Shown: positions 8,097 to 16,023, counted from the first letter of the stretch. The stretch is DNA of 64,000 nucleotides from Limnohabitans sp. Bal53 (GCF_003063355.1 NZ_NESH01000001.1:930001-994000); one strand, 5' to 3'. Made by a program: numbers and translations. Notes: generated from the letters alone by a model not told the origin.

Positions 8097-9005
8097 TCAC
8101 GGTGCCACAAGGGTCATGCCCCTGTCACGGTATATGGCCAGCAAACGGCCATCGGCGCGAATTTTGTTCAAGGCCGTCTCCAAAGCCATCGCCAATTGCT
8201 TATGACTTGTCTTTACAGCCATGCCGATGGGCCAACCGTTGTCGGCCAGACCAGGCAGCGTCAGTTGTGTCAAACCAAACCCGGCAGCTGGACGCCCTGC
8301 TGCACGCAAGGCCGTTTCGGCCTGGGCCCGCGAAACGTAGGCTGCAACGGCCTCGCCCTTGATCACCGCGTGAGCCGCATCGATGCCCGAGTTGAACATC
8401 TTGACCTGCGAGCGCAGGCGCCCCCCCCCAAAACCCAGCAAAGTGCTGGCAGCACCACTGCCACGTTCGGCAGCCAAGGGTAAATCCTGCAAGTCCAGGC
8501 CCGACTGAACGGTGGGCAAACGCTCCAGCGCATGGAAAACGGTCAGCACTTCGCGGGAATAAGGCGCAAAGATCAACACCTGCTTGTTGGCCACCATGAG
8601 AAATTTGTCCACGGGAACATGCAGCATGACGTCAGCTGGCCCGTAACCCAAGTAATGCCCACGCCAAACCATGTTGCGCAGGTCATCGTTCATTTTTTCG
8701 CCCGCATCAAAGGGGAGCAAACTGAGCTTCAAGCCCATCTCGCTGGCCAAGGCTTGCGCCAACGCCACATCGACGCCCTCCATGTCCTGACCCTTGCCAT
8801 CTGAATAGGGGGCATTGTCTTTGTACAAGGCCACCTTGAGCACACCACTGGCGCGCACTTTGTCCAGATCAAACAACTCCTGTGCTTGCACGGCAGCATG
8901 CCCTAGGCCCAGGGCAGCGCCAGCACATGCCCAAGAAGCGGTTTGCAGCCATTGGCGGCGTGTGGACGGGGTTGTATGTGGCGTCTGCGGCAAGTCTTTG
9001 GTCAT
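8097..9005 (-). CDS. Quinoprotein-associated periplasmic binding protein (MxaJ/XoxJ-like)
   Basis: 302 residues. It starts with a Tat-like RRQWLQ leader and hydrophobic core, then a solute-binding family 3 fold: GVLKVALYKDNAPYS near residue 55, MEGVDVALAQALA, and WRGHYLGYGPADVMLHVPVD around 115-133. The last segment is typical of the MxaJ-related proteins that accompany PQQ alcohol dehydrogenases rather than of amino-acid transporters. No permease or ATPase is attached. Members are thought to help activate or interact with the quinoprotein dehydrogenase in the periplasm. It lies between the pedF-like cytochrome c (46-base gap) and the TonB receptor in one operon. Confidence 0.85.
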   Translation of the reverse strand: MTKDLPQTPHTTPSTRRQWLQTASWACAGAALGLGHAAVQAQELFDLDKVRASGVLKVALYKDNAPYSDGKGQDMEGVDVALAQALASEMGLKLSLLPFDAGEKMNDDLRNMVWRGHYLGYGPADVMLHVPVDKFLMVANKQVLIFAPYSREVLTVFHALERLPTVQSGLDLQDLPLAAERGSGAASTLLGFGGGRLRSQVKMFNSGIDAAHAVIKGEAVAAYVSRAQAETALRAAGRPAAGFGLTQLTLPGLADNGWPIGMAVKTSHKQLAMALETALNKIRADGRLLAIYRDRGMTLVAP

Positions 9006-9051
9006 GAAGTCTCCTTTATTGGCATGTGAGGCCGAGCGCGCTCAGTGTGGC

Positions 9052-9540
9052 TTATTTTTCGCGACGGGTTTCGAGGTAAGTGCGGATGGCCCAAATGGCT
9101 TCCTGGCTCAAGGTGCTCTCAAACGGGGGCATGTAAACACGGCCGTCACGGGTGCGGCCACGGCGCACGGTGGCCACGTAATACTCGTCCATTTCGGCCA
9201 GGCAAGCGTTTTTCTTGGCCTCATCGGCCATGCCTGTGCAGTCGGCGTCCATTTTGCGCAGGTCAGGGGCGATGCCGCCCGAGATGGCTTCCAGTCCGTG
9301 GCAGCGGGCGCAGTTCTGGTTGTAGGCCGAGGTGCCAATGCGAAGCGCTTCTTTGGCGGCTGGGCCTGTGGTGTAAGGGTTGCTAGGCAACCATTTGGCA
9401 CCCAGTTGTGGCAGGGTGTGGGTGTCCACGGCCTGGGGCGTGACATCGCCGTGGGCCCACAAATGGGAGCCGGCCAAGACCAAGCTACCGAACAAGAAGG
9501 TGGTGCGCAAAGCGCGAAGTGAGGAACGTGTGGTGGACAT
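9052..9540 (-). CDS. Periplasmic cytochrome c-550, PedF/XoxG-like
   Basis: 162 residues from ATG 9540. A signal peptide (ending SHLWAHG) is followed by a PedF-type N-terminal segment (HGDVTPQAVDTHTLPQLG), one haem site NCARCHG near residue 80, and an axial Met in MPPFE. The stretch between them has two extra cysteines (ADCTG and NACLAE), which may form a disulfide. It would accept electrons from the PQQ alcohol dehydrogenase at 18334-20052, although the two genes lie 9 kb apart. It is the first gene of a three-gene operon with a perfect sigma54 promoter 41 bases upstream of the start codon. Confidence 0.88.
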   Translation of the reverse strand: MSTTRSSLRALRTTFLFGSLVLAGSHLWAHGDVTPQAVDTHTLPQLGAKWLPSNPYTTGPAAKEALRIGTSAYNQNCARCHGLEAISGGIAPDLRKMDADCTGMADEAKKNACLAEMDEYYVATVRRGRTRDGRVYMPPFESTLSQEAIWAIRTYLETRREK

Positions 9541-9580
9541 GTAATGAACTCGCATGGGGTTGAACAATGCGGATGTACTG

Positions 9581-9595
9581 GCAAATAGCGTGCCA
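9581..9595 (-). promoter_or_regulatory. Sigma54 promoter for the pedF-like / xoxJ-like / TonB receptor operon
   Basis: Minus-strand TGGCACGCTATTTGC is an exact match to the TGGCAY-N5-TTGC consensus with correct GG/GC spacing. The expected transcription start is near 9569, about 29 bases before the cytochrome start at 9540. Confidence 0.88.
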
Positions 9596-9605
9596 TACAG
9601 CACAC

Positions 9606-9622
9606 TGTTGCAAATTCGGACA
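9606..9622. promoter_or_regulatory. Candidate activator-binding inverted repeat
   Basis: TGTTGCAAATTCGGACA is an imperfect inverted repeat with six-base arms around a 5-base spacer. It resembles the perfect TGTTCC-N5-GGAACA at 13196-13212, with arms alike and a similar AAAYT spacer. It lies just upstream of the sigma54 site at 9581-9595, closer than usual for an enhancer. The assignment to the activator is inference from resemblance. Confidence 0.35.
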
Positions 9623-9733
9623 ATGTGCCACATGGCCAAGTCAAGTCTTTGCAACTCGGGCCCAGATGTTTCAAAAAGATACACCACCTAGTACGCACCA
9701 CCCCAATTACGACATATTTGACACATTCAGGCC

Positions 9734-9748
9734 TGGCCGATGTTTTGC
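9734..9748 (+). promoter_or_regulatory. Weak sigma54-like site upstream of the activator gene
   Basis: TGGCCGATGTTTTGC has the right GG/GC spacing and a perfect -12 half (TTGCA) but two mismatches in the -24 half. If used, transcription would start near 9760, about 160 bases before ATG 9921, and the activator would be autoregulated. This could be chance. Confidence 0.3.
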
Positions 9749-9920
9749 ATGTGCGCACAAAAGGTACATTTTTCTGTAAAGAGTCGTTGTGCGTAATCAA
9801 ACTGAAAGCTTCGCGTCAGAACATGAGTTAGGCGCTGATTCGGATGAGTCAGCCCATCCACAAAAAATAGACGCGCCGCAGAGCCACATTTGGGCTTTGA
9901 CGGACCTGTCAGGAGACAAC

Positions 9921-12098
9921 ATGCTCAGCATGCACACACGCACCCCGCCCAACAGCGGGATTTATGCGCTCAACAGTGACCAACACCGCCACCTGATCCG
10001 GGAGTCCCACGGACGCAGTCTGTCTTTTGGACTAGATTCCTGGGTTAAACCCGATTTTTCACCGCTGAACCAACGCGGTGTTGAGCATGCGCGTGTTGAA
10101 AACCACATGCTTTATCAGCACGCCAGCCCGGTGATGGAGACGCTATACGAACAGATCGCCAACACCCACAGCATGGTGCTTCTGACCTCCAGCAACGGCT
10201 TGATCCTTCACTCACTGGGCGATGCAGACTTCTTGGAGAAAGCCACCCAAGTGGCCTTGATGCCCGGGGTCGAGTGGTCCGAACAAAGCCGAGGCACCAA
10301 CGCAATCGGCACAGCGTTGACCGAGGGCCAACCCGTGGTGGTCCATGGCCGTGACCATTTTCTTCAATCCAACCAGTTCCTGACCTGCTCTTGCACACCC
10401 ATTTTTGACCCCTATGGCAAGGTGATGGGGGCGCTGGATGTGACGGGTGACGAACGCAGCTACCACCAGCACACTATGGCACTGGTGCGTATGTCGGCGC
10501 AAATGATCGAGAACCACATGTTCGAGAATGTGTTCCCCGACGCCATGCGCATCCACTTCCATTCGCGCCCGGAGTTCCTCAATACTTTGGTCGAAGGCAT
10601 TGTGGTGTTCACCCTGGATGGTCGCTTTTTGTCGGCCAACCGCAGTGCCCAGTTCCAACTGGGACTATCGGTCAACGCCATGAAGGCGCACACCTTCTCC
10701 TCCTTGTTTAACCTACCGGTGTCGCAGTTTCATGACCGACTGCGCCATTCGGCCGGGCAACCTGTCAGTCTGTGCATGCACAACGGGGTTTCGGTGTTTT
10801 GCCAGGCGCGGCTCAAATCCAGCAGTGCCTGGTTTGGCGGTCTGCACCATGCGCCATCGAGCGCGCCGTCGCCACAGCCGAAGGCGTACCCCAATAAACC
10901 CGCCAGCGTGACGCCCGAGCCGACACCTGCAACCCGCGCTACCACTGCTGCTGCCGCTGGACGGGCAAGCTTGTCAAGCTTGCACTACCTGAACACGGGC
11001 GACCCCCAAATCGCGGCCGTCCTGCACAAGCTGCAGCGCGTGCAAGGCAGCGATATCCCGATCATGATCCTCGGCGAGACCGGCACAGGCAAGGACATTT
11101 TGGCCCAGGCCATTCACAACGACTCTGCACGCGCACGGCAGCCCTTTGTTTCGATCAATTGTGCCTCTATCCCCGAGACCCTGATCGAGTCAGAGCTCTT
11201 TGGCTACGAAGAAGGGGCCTTTACCGGGGCCAAACGCCGAGGTGCCCCCGGCAAAATCCAGATGGCGCATGGCGGCACCCTGTTTCTGGACGAGATCGGC
11301 GACATGCCCACCCAGCTGCAGGCACGTTTGCTGCGCGTGCTGCAAGAGCGGCGCGTGACCCCCTTGGGTTCAGGCAAGGAATACGACGTGGACGTGATGC
11401 TCATTTGCGCCACCAACAAGAACCTCAAAACCCTGATTGCCCAAAACCAGTTCCGCGAAGACTTGTATTACCGCCTCAATGGTCTGGTGGTGCGCCTGCC
11501 GGCGCTGCGTGAACGCTCAGATTTCGAAATTGTGGCCAACAAAATACTGTTCAACCTGTGCGAAGAAGATCATAAAATCCATATTTCCGACGAAGTGATG
11601 GCCTTGTTCTTGCAGTACCGGTGGCCTGGCAATTTTCGCCAACTGCACAACCTGCTGCGCACTGCGGTGGTCATGGTCGGGCACAGCGGTGGCATTGGCA
11701 TGGAACACTTGCCCGATGACTTTTTGGAAGAGGTGCAGCAAGCACCCGTGCGCCTGCAACCCGAACCCTTGCCTTGTGAAGAAGCCGCGCTGGTCATGCC
11801 CCTGAGCACCGTGGATGCACACCCCCCTGTGGCGGCCGAATCACCCCTTGCTGCGCCTGGGGGCGTCACAGCACCCTGGTCACACCGCCCCCCCCAAGCC
11901 GCACCACCACAGCCGATGGCAGCGGCTGCACCCACCAGCGCGGGAGCGCCCCGCTTGCAGGATGTCGCCCTGCAAACCATGACCGATGCCTTGCGGCAAT
12001 GTCGTGGCAACGTTTCTGCGGCAGCCAAATTGCTGGGGGTTTCACGCAACACCATCTACCGCAAAAAAGACCATTTACCGCCGGACGTCTGGGACTGA
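9921..12098 (+). CDS. Sigma54-dependent Fis-family activator (AcoR-like)
   Basis: 725 residues from ATG 9921, which has AGGAGA six bases upstream; the open frame from 9789 lacks such a site. Domains in order are a GAF-like sensor (about 55-190), a PAS-like segment (about 225-290, VEGIVVFTLDGRFLSANRS), an Ala/Pro linker, an AAA+ domain and a Fis HTH. The AAA+ domain (about 365-600) has Walker A GETGTGKD near 383, the sigma54-contact loop GAFTGA and Walker B GGTLFLDEIGD. The Fis HTH is at about 688-723 (NVSAAAKLLGVSRNTIYRK), after a second Pro/Ala-rich linker. This architecture matches AcoR-type regulators of alcohol and acetoin catabolism that sense a small metabolite through GAF. It sits centrally among the sigma54 promoters of the quinoprotein island and is the obvious candidate to drive them. 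The effector is unknown. Confidence 0.95.
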   Translation: MLSMHTRTPPNSGIYALNSDQHRHLIRESHGRSLSFGLDSWVKPDFSPLNQRGVEHARVENHMLYQHASPVMETLYEQIANTHSMVLLTSSNGLILHSLGDADFLEKATQVALMPGVEWSEQSRGTNAIGTALTEGQPVVVHGRDHFLQSNQFLTCSCTPIFDPYGKVMGALDVTGDERSYHQHTMALVRMSAQMIENHMFENVFPDAMRIHFHSRPEFLNTLVEGIVVFTLDGRFLSANRSAQFQLGLSVNAMKAHTFSSLFNLPVSQFHDRLRHSAGQPVSLCMHNGVSVFCQARLKSSSAWFGGLHHAPSSAPSPQPKAYPNKPASVTPEPTPATRATTAAAAGRASLSSLHYLNTGDPQIAAVLHKLQRVQGSDIPIMILGETGTGKDILAQAIHNDSARARQPFVSINCASIPETLIESELFGYEEGAFTGAKRRGAPGKIQMAHGGTLFLDEIGDMPTQLQARLLRVLQERRVTPLGSGKEYDVDVMLICATNKNLKTLIAQNQFREDLYYRLNGLVVRLPALRERSDFEIVANKILFNLCEEDHKIHISDEVMALFLQYRWPGNFRQLHNLLRTAVVMVGHSGGIGMEHLPDDFLEEVQQAPVRLQPEPLPCEEAALVMPLSTVDAHPPVAAESPLAAPGGVTAPWSHRPPQAAPPQPMAAAAPTSAGAPRLQDVALQTMTDALRQCRGNVSAAAKLLGVSRNTIYRKKDHLPPDVWD

Positions 12099-13226
12099 AC
12101 CACAGGCACGCGGCCAGTCTTGCTGGTCCAACCAAAGCTGCTCGGCCTCGCGCCAGGCGCGGCGTTGGTTGAACAGGTGCTGTTGTCGCCAAGCCTGCAT
12201 CTGCCCCGCATCGGGTGCAGGCCAGTCTAAGGGCGGCACCAAGTCTTGCACCCCTTCGGCCTCAGACTGCCCCAGCTCCAGTCGGCTCCATGCATGCCCC
12301 AAAATGCGGCACAAGTAGTGGAACTGACGCTGCAGCGCAGGCTGCACCTGCTGAGGCCCGGCCACCAAGTGTTGCCCGATCAGCCAGTCGGGCTGCATGG
12401 CCTTTAAACGGTCCAGCGCCGCCAACCATCCCAGCACACTGCCTTGGGCGAGCACGGGCCAACGCCCATCCACCAGACCTCCAGCCAAAACAACACCCCC
12501 TTGGCGTTGGGCCTTCACCGACATGCCCTGGGGGGGCGACCACAGCACCAAATCGTTTTCCGTGTGCGCCTGGCGCATCTCCTGCACACGCCACGCTCGC
12601 TCCCCGATTTGCAACCACTGCCCCTCATGCAAAACGATTTGGGGCCACACAATGCGCGTGCCTTGCATCGCGGCCTCACCCAATTCACGGGTGAGCGAAG
12701 CCAAACACTGGGGGCAACGCCTTTGCATGGCCAGTGCTGTGCCTGCCAAGGCCGAGACCGGGACCGCCATCGCGCTGTTGGCGAGCACCTGCTCGGCGTG
12801 CGCATGGGTGTTGATCAATGCCGTCACGCGTGCGCCTTGCTGACACCACAAACTCTTGTGCAGCGCCTGACCCACATGGTGGCTGGGCCCAGGGTCAACC
12901 ACGGTGCGCTCTGCACCCTGCCCCAACACAACCGTGGTGGCCAAAGGCTCGGCATGCACAGCGTCTGCGGCCGAGGACAGCGCCACAGGCCAGCGCCCAT
13001 GCACCACCGCCACATCGGGCAGCACTTGTTGCAACACCAGCGCCTCATCGGGCGCACAGGCATTACGTGCTTTTTGTGTTGTTGGCATGCCAAGCAGCGG
13101 ATGGGCCTGTACCGTCAGCCCCCACATCAGCCCCAAAAGAGCCCACTTGAACCCATGTCGCCATGTCCGCTTTGTCACAACACAAACGTCGGCACTGTTC
13201 CAAACTGGAACACCTCGTCCCGTCAT
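12075..13226 (-). CDS. MBL-fold protein of the quinoprotein relay type (copy 2), eroded metal motif
   Basis: About 383 residues from ATG 13226; a downstream GTG at about 13178 would give a tidier signal peptide and cannot be excluded. After a hydrophobic leader (WALLGLMWGLTVQAH) comes a metallo-beta-lactamase-like fold: TVVDPGPS, then INTHAHAEQVLANSAM where active enzymes have HxHxDH. AHTENDLVLW and GQHLVAG follow. The Asp-His of the zinc motif is replaced by Glu-Gln, so zinc binding is doubtful. Such proteins accompany PQQ-dehydrogenase clusters and are annotated as relay metallohydrolases without a proven reaction. The gene converges on, and overlaps by 24 bases, the activator gene, and is divergent from the ExbB/ExbD-like operon. 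Confidence 0.75.
   Translation of the reverse strand: MTGRGVPVWNSADVCVVTKRTWRHGFKWALLGLMWGLTVQAHPLLGMPTTQKARNACAPDEALVLQQVLPDVAVVHGRWPVALSSAADAVHAEPLATTVVLGQGAERTVVDPGPSHHVGQALHKSLWCQQGARVTALINTHAHAEQVLANSAMAVPVSALAGTALAMQRRCPQCLASLTRELGEAAMQGTRIVWPQIVLHEGQWLQIGERAWRVQEMRQAHTENDLVLWSPPQGMSVKAQRQGGVVLAGGLVDGRWPVLAQGSVLGWLAALDRLKAMQPDWLIGQHLVAGPQQVQPALQRQFHYLCRILGHAWSRLELGQSEAEGVQDLVPPLDWPAPDAGQMQAWRQQHLFNQRRAWREAEQLWLDQQDWPRACGSVPDVRR
13196..13212. promoter_or_regulatory. Perfect inverted repeat TGTTCC-N5-GGAACA
   Basis: It is centred about 94 bases upstream of the predicted start of the plus-strand sigma54 promoter at 13272-13286, a normal enhancer distance, and overlaps the first codons of the divergent gene. 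A similar repeat lies at 9606-9622. It is a candidate binding site for the activator encoded at 9921-12098. Confidence 0.5.
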
Positions 13227-13271
13227 GGGCCTGACCTTGGCTGGGTGGAGGGTAGAAACGGTCAAAAGAGG

Positions 13272-13286
13272 TGGCACTTATGTTGC
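13272..13286 (+). promoter_or_regulatory. Sigma54 promoter for the ExbB/ExbD-like operon
   Basis: TGGCACTTATGTTGC is an exact consensus match with correct spacing. The predicted transcription start is near 13298, giving a 79-base leader before ATG 13377. This site ties the proton-channel operon to the alcohol-oxidation regulon. Confidence 0.85.
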
Positions 13287-13332
13287 TAATGAAAACGGTT
13301 GGCACACGGTGGCTGGTATGTTCGCACATGCT

Positions 13333-13347
13333 GCACTTGGCATGCCA
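13333..13347 (-). promoter_or_regulatory. Near-consensus sigma54 promoter for the second MBL gene
   Basis: Minus-strand TGGCATGCCAAGTGC has a perfect -24 half and correct GG/GC spacing; the -12 half is GTGC instead of TTGC. With the plus-strand site at 13272-13286 it forms a divergent promoter pair. The predicted start is near 13321, about 95 bases above ATG 13226. Confidence 0.55.
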
Positions 13348-13376
13348 GCCCCTCATTCCTGGAGACGATCGCAAGC

Positions 13377-14138
13377 ATGAACTCACTCACCCATCCGGTC
13401 AGCCGCTGGCACCAGCGCATGTGGGGTGCCTTGTTGGTCAAGCGTCTGCCCGGCGCCGCCCGGCCCAGCATGGCGCTGGAGCAATCCCCTCAAGGCCTGT
13501 TCCTGTTGTGGCTGGCCTTCATGGGCTTGCTGGTGTTTGCTGCCAGCGTCATGGCGCAACACGGTCTGTGGCTGCGACTGGTACAAGCCGACCCCACAGG
13601 CTTGACCATCGCGATCGTGCTGCTGTTCATCGGATGCTCGCTCTGGGCGGGAGCCCGCAGCTGGCAACTGGGCTTGCAGTGGCAGACCTTGCACCTCTCG
13701 GCCCAAACCCCGCTGGCGGGCAGCGCCAGTTGGGCGAGCGATTACCTGCTTGCCCGTACCCACAGCGCCACCGACAAAGGTGTGCTGCAACAGGTTTTGA
13801 GTGACCGGGCCCACGGCCCCCAAGAGATGGCCTGGTGGCTCAATGGCATCCAGCTTAAGTTAGGCTTGCTGGGCAAGGTGATCGGCTTTTCCGTATTGGC
13901 CCTGGAACTGGGTCGCATGGACGGGTTTGACTCCCAACAATCGGCCCAGATGCTCAAAAGTCTAACGGGTGGTCTGGGCATCGCCTTGTTGACCACCATC
14001 ACAGGCTTGGCAGCCAACATCCTGCTCGGTTTGCAACTCATGCGCATCGACCGCTTTGCCGACGGCCTGGTCGCTGAAATCCTGCTGCGCGGTGAAACCC
14101 AGGCCATGCGCGAGACGCCGGGTAAGGCCAACGCATGA
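13377..14138 (+). CDS. MotA/TolQ/ExbB-family proton-channel subunit
   Basis: 253 residues from ATG 13377, chosen because it follows GGAG; a longer frame from 13299 lacks a ribosome site. Four hydrophobic segments are visible: about 39-60 (GLFLLWLAFMGLLVFAASV), 78-98, 160-176 and 200-222. The C-terminal half carries the family core LGLLGKVIGF and then GLGIALLTTITGLAANILLG, equivalent to the ExbB/TolQ pore helices. Such proteins form a pentamer around an ExbD/TolR/MotB-type dimer and use the proton gradient to do work across the envelope. The next gene overlaps by four bases (ATGA) and encodes an ExbD-like partner. Closest function unknown; it is not adjacent to tonB, tolA or flagellar genes. 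It is expressed from the sigma54 promoter at 13272-13286. Confidence 0.85.
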   Translation: MNSLTHPVSRWHQRMWGALLVKRLPGAARPSMALEQSPQGLFLLWLAFMGLLVFAASVMAQHGLWLRLVQADPTGLTIAIVLLFIGCSLWAGARSWQLGLQWQTLHLSAQTPLAGSASWASDYLLARTHSATDKGVLQQVLSDRAHGPQEMAWWLNGIQLKLGLLGKVIGFSVLALELGRMDGFDSQQSAQMLKSLTGGLGIALLTTITGLAANILLGLQLMRIDRFADGLVAEILLRGETQAMRETPGKANA

Positions 14139-14746
14139 GCATCGGCCGCAGCACACGCGACACCGAAACCGATCCTTTTTATGACATGTTGTTCAACATG
14201 TTGATCGCCTTCGTTTTTTGTTTTGTCATCGCACTGCTCGCCTTCAACCCCCTGGCCAAAAAGGCTGGCGATGTACCCGCCAAGGCCGAGTTCATGATCA
14301 CCGTATCTTGGCCGGATGAGAACCCCAACGACCTGGACACCTGGGTGATGGAGCCTGGTGGCAAAGTGCTCTGGTTTCGCCAGCGCGATGTGGGCATGCT
14401 GCACCTGGACCGCGATGACCGTGGCGACAAAAACAACTCGGTGGTGGTCAACGGAAAAACCATCACCAGCGCGGCACGCCAAGAAATCGTGACCCTCCGT
14501 GGTCTGGTGGCCGGCGAATACGTGGTCAACGCGCACTACTACGAAAGCCGCAACCAGTTGCCCGTAGATGCCACGGTGACCGTGGTCAAGATCAACCCGC
14601 AAGCCCAAATCGTGTTCACGGGCACCCAGCAAATAGGTGCCAAAGGCGAAGAACGTACCTTGGTGCGTTTTTCTATCGACGACAGTGGCCAGGTGCTCGA
14701 TGTGAACACCCAGCCCAAGCCCATCGTGCTGCGATCGGGCATCTGA
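14135..14746 (+). CDS. ExbD/TolR-like membrane subunit with a non-canonical periplasmic domain
   Basis: 203 residues, translationally coupled to the ExbB-like gene through ATGA. One N-terminal transmembrane helix (about 20-40) begins DPFYDMLFNMLIAFVF. Asp17 sits where ExbD and TolR carry their essential proton-carrying Asp (FIDVML in ExbD). Instead of the usual small ExbD periplasmic domain there is a roughly 150-residue region with WPDENPNDLDTWVMEPGG, DRDDRGDKNNS and GEYVVNAHYYE. This reads like an all-beta, possibly calcium-binding carbohydrate/peptidoglycan or YfaP-like sandwich domain. I do not recognise a named family. With the preceding gene it should form a 5:2-type ion-driven complex; its load is unknown. 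Confidence 0.72.
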   Translation: MSIGRSTRDTETDPFYDMLFNMLIAFVFCFVIALLAFNPLAKKAGDVPAKAEFMITVSWPDENPNDLDTWVMEPGGKVLWFRQRDVGMLHLDRDDRGDKNNSVVVNGKTITSAARQEIVTLRGLVAGEYVVNAHYYESRNQLPVDATVTVVKINPQAQIVFTGTQQIGAKGEERTLVRFSIDDSGQVLDVNTQPKPIVLRSGI

Positions 14747-14768
14747 AACTTTTTTAAATCACCTCATC

Positions 14769-15293
14769 ATGATCCCGACCACCACCACCGAACTGCTTTG
14801 GCTGGGCATCGCCTACGCGCTGCTGGCCTTCTTGCTTTTGTGCCTGTGCTTGGCCACACGATGGCATTGGCTCGTCAAGGCCCTGATGGTCGTTGTCGTC
14901 AGTGCCTTTTTCCTGTTGCACAACCAAGTCTTGCGCGGCATCGCGGGCTGGCCGGCCGACGATGCCCTGCCCCCCCGTTTTGTGCTGCTGTCGGCCGTGT
15001 TTGACGAACCCAGCCCGGCTCGCCAGCATCCGGGTGCCATTTACATCTGGGTCAATGAACTCAAAGACCACGAAGCGCTGGATCTGCCCCGCGTGCACCG
15101 CTTGCCCTATGAAAAAGACCTGCACCGCATCTTGGGCGACGGCATCAAAAAAGCACGTGACGGCAACACCCAGATCGGCACCACCGAGCCGCGCCGGGGC
15201 CAAGGCGGACTGCCTTGGCTGAGGCCGGGCAGCGACGACAAAGTCCAGATCAAACTCAGCGACTTGCCCCGTGCGCAATTGCCCGAGAAATGA
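14769..15293 (+). CDS. Membrane protein of unknown function in the ExbB/ExbD-like operon
   Basis: 174 residues, starting 22 bases after the ExbD-like gene. Two hydrophobic helices (about 8-30, LLWLGIAYALLAFLLLCLCL, and 36-56, KALMVVVVSAFFLLHN) are followed by a soluble domain of about 110 residues rich in charged residues (PGAIYIWVNELKDHEALDLPR, then PYEKDLHRILGDGIKKA). I do not recognise a family. The gene order ExbB-like, ExbD-like, this gene, lipoprotein, with short gaps, suggests a third component of the same envelope complex. The stop codon overlaps the ATG at 15290 of the next gene. Confidence 0.75.
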   Translation: MIPTTTTELLWLGIAYALLAFLLLCLCLATRWHWLVKALMVVVVSAFFLLHNQVLRGIAGWPADDALPPRFVLLSAVFDEPSPARQHPGAIYIWVNELKDHEALDLPRVHRLPYEKDLHRILGDGIKKARDGNTQIGTTEPRRGQGGLPWLRPGSDDKVQIKLSDLPRAQLPEK

Positions 15294-15298
15294 CCACC

Positions 15299-15994
15299 AT
15301 GAAACCCATTGCCTTGGCTGGCGCATCGCTGTGCGCTTTACTGCTCAGTGCCTGCTCGCCCCAGGCAGGCCCGGATTGGTTTCCTCTGCGCGCAGGCGAC
15401 GTCACGCACTATGAGGTGCGCTACAAAACAGAGGCAGGCAAAGATAACGAAGTCTGGACCTTGCGCACCCGCGAACCCGTTCTTTGGCGCGACAAGACCC
15501 ACGCTGTGCGCCACCATTCGCAGGGCGTGGCCTATTTGTTTCAAGTGGATGAGCAAGGCGTGCGCCGTGTTGCCCACCAAACCGACATCGACCGCGAACC
15601 GCAAGCGGACCCAGCTGCCATGTGGGTGCTCAAGGCCCCCTACCAAACCGGGACCGAATGGACCACAACCACGGTGCCATATTTGTTGATGCGCAAAAAC
15701 GAGTACCCCCGGGATCTTCGCTACACCCACAAAACCACCATGACCTGGCGGATCGTGTCCGACAAAGAGCAACTCAAGCTGGGCAGTGGCGAGGTTTTGG
15801 AGCCCTGCCTGCATGTGGTGGGCGAGGCTTTTCTGAACCTCTACACCGACCCGGTCAACGGCTTCACCGACGTGCCCCTGACCAGCCACGAGTGGTATTG
15901 CCAAGGCCACGGCCTGGTCAAATTCACCCGCGAAGAAAAAGTCCTGGCTGGTTTCCTGATCGGCGGGACTTTGACGGCAGAGCGCATACGCTGA
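15299..15994 (+). CDS. Lipoprotein of unknown function, last gene of the ExbB/ExbD-like operon
   Basis: 231 residues from ATG 15299; an overlapping ATG at 15290 would add three residues. The leader has a clear lipobox (ALLLSAC, with the modified Cys near residue 19) followed by SPQAGPDW. The mature part is about 210 residues with no recognisable motif. It shows short beta-like stretches (GDVTHYEVRYKT, GVAYLFQVDEQGVRRV) and a conserved-looking HEWYCQGHGLVKF near the end, reminiscent of the outer-membrane-facing lipoproteins that bind or sense ligands. Since Ser follows Cys, sorting to the outer membrane is likely. It would complete an inner-to-outer-membrane module with the ion-channel pair. 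The function is not known. Confidence 0.78.
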   Translation: MKPIALAGASLCALLLSACSPQAGPDWFPLRAGDVTHYEVRYKTEAGKDNEVWTLRTREPVLWRDKTHAVRHHSQGVAYLFQVDEQGVRRVAHQTDIDREPQADPAAMWVLKAPYQTGTEWTTTTVPYLLMRKNEYPRDLRYTHKTTMTWRIVSDKEQLKLGSGEVLEPCLHVVGEAFLNLYTDPVNGFTDVPLTSHEWYCQGHGLVKFTREEKVLAGFLIGGTLTAERIR

Positions 15995-16023
15995 ACGGAC
16001 ACCCAGAGATCAAATCCGAAACC

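Larger units (their letters stand above)
9541..9920. other. 380-base divergent regulatory region
   Basis: The stretch separates the pedF-like operon (minus) from the sigma54 activator gene (plus). It contains the perfect sigma54 site at 9581-9595, an inverted repeat at 9606-9622 and a weak plus-strand sigma54-like site at 9734-9748. There is also a TTGACA at 9718-9723 with no convincing -10 partner. An open frame runs from 9789 into the activator but has no ribosome site of its own. I see no other gene here. Confidence 0.7.

Noticed and set aside
9621..9640. Second sigma54 site near GTGCCAC at about 9625
   Set aside because: The GG and GC elements are sixteen bases apart instead of ten.
12404..13289. 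Several plus-strand frames opposite the second MBL gene
   Set aside because: Minus-strand frame has signal peptide, MBL fold remnants and a promoter; the plus frames are His/Arg-rich shadows.
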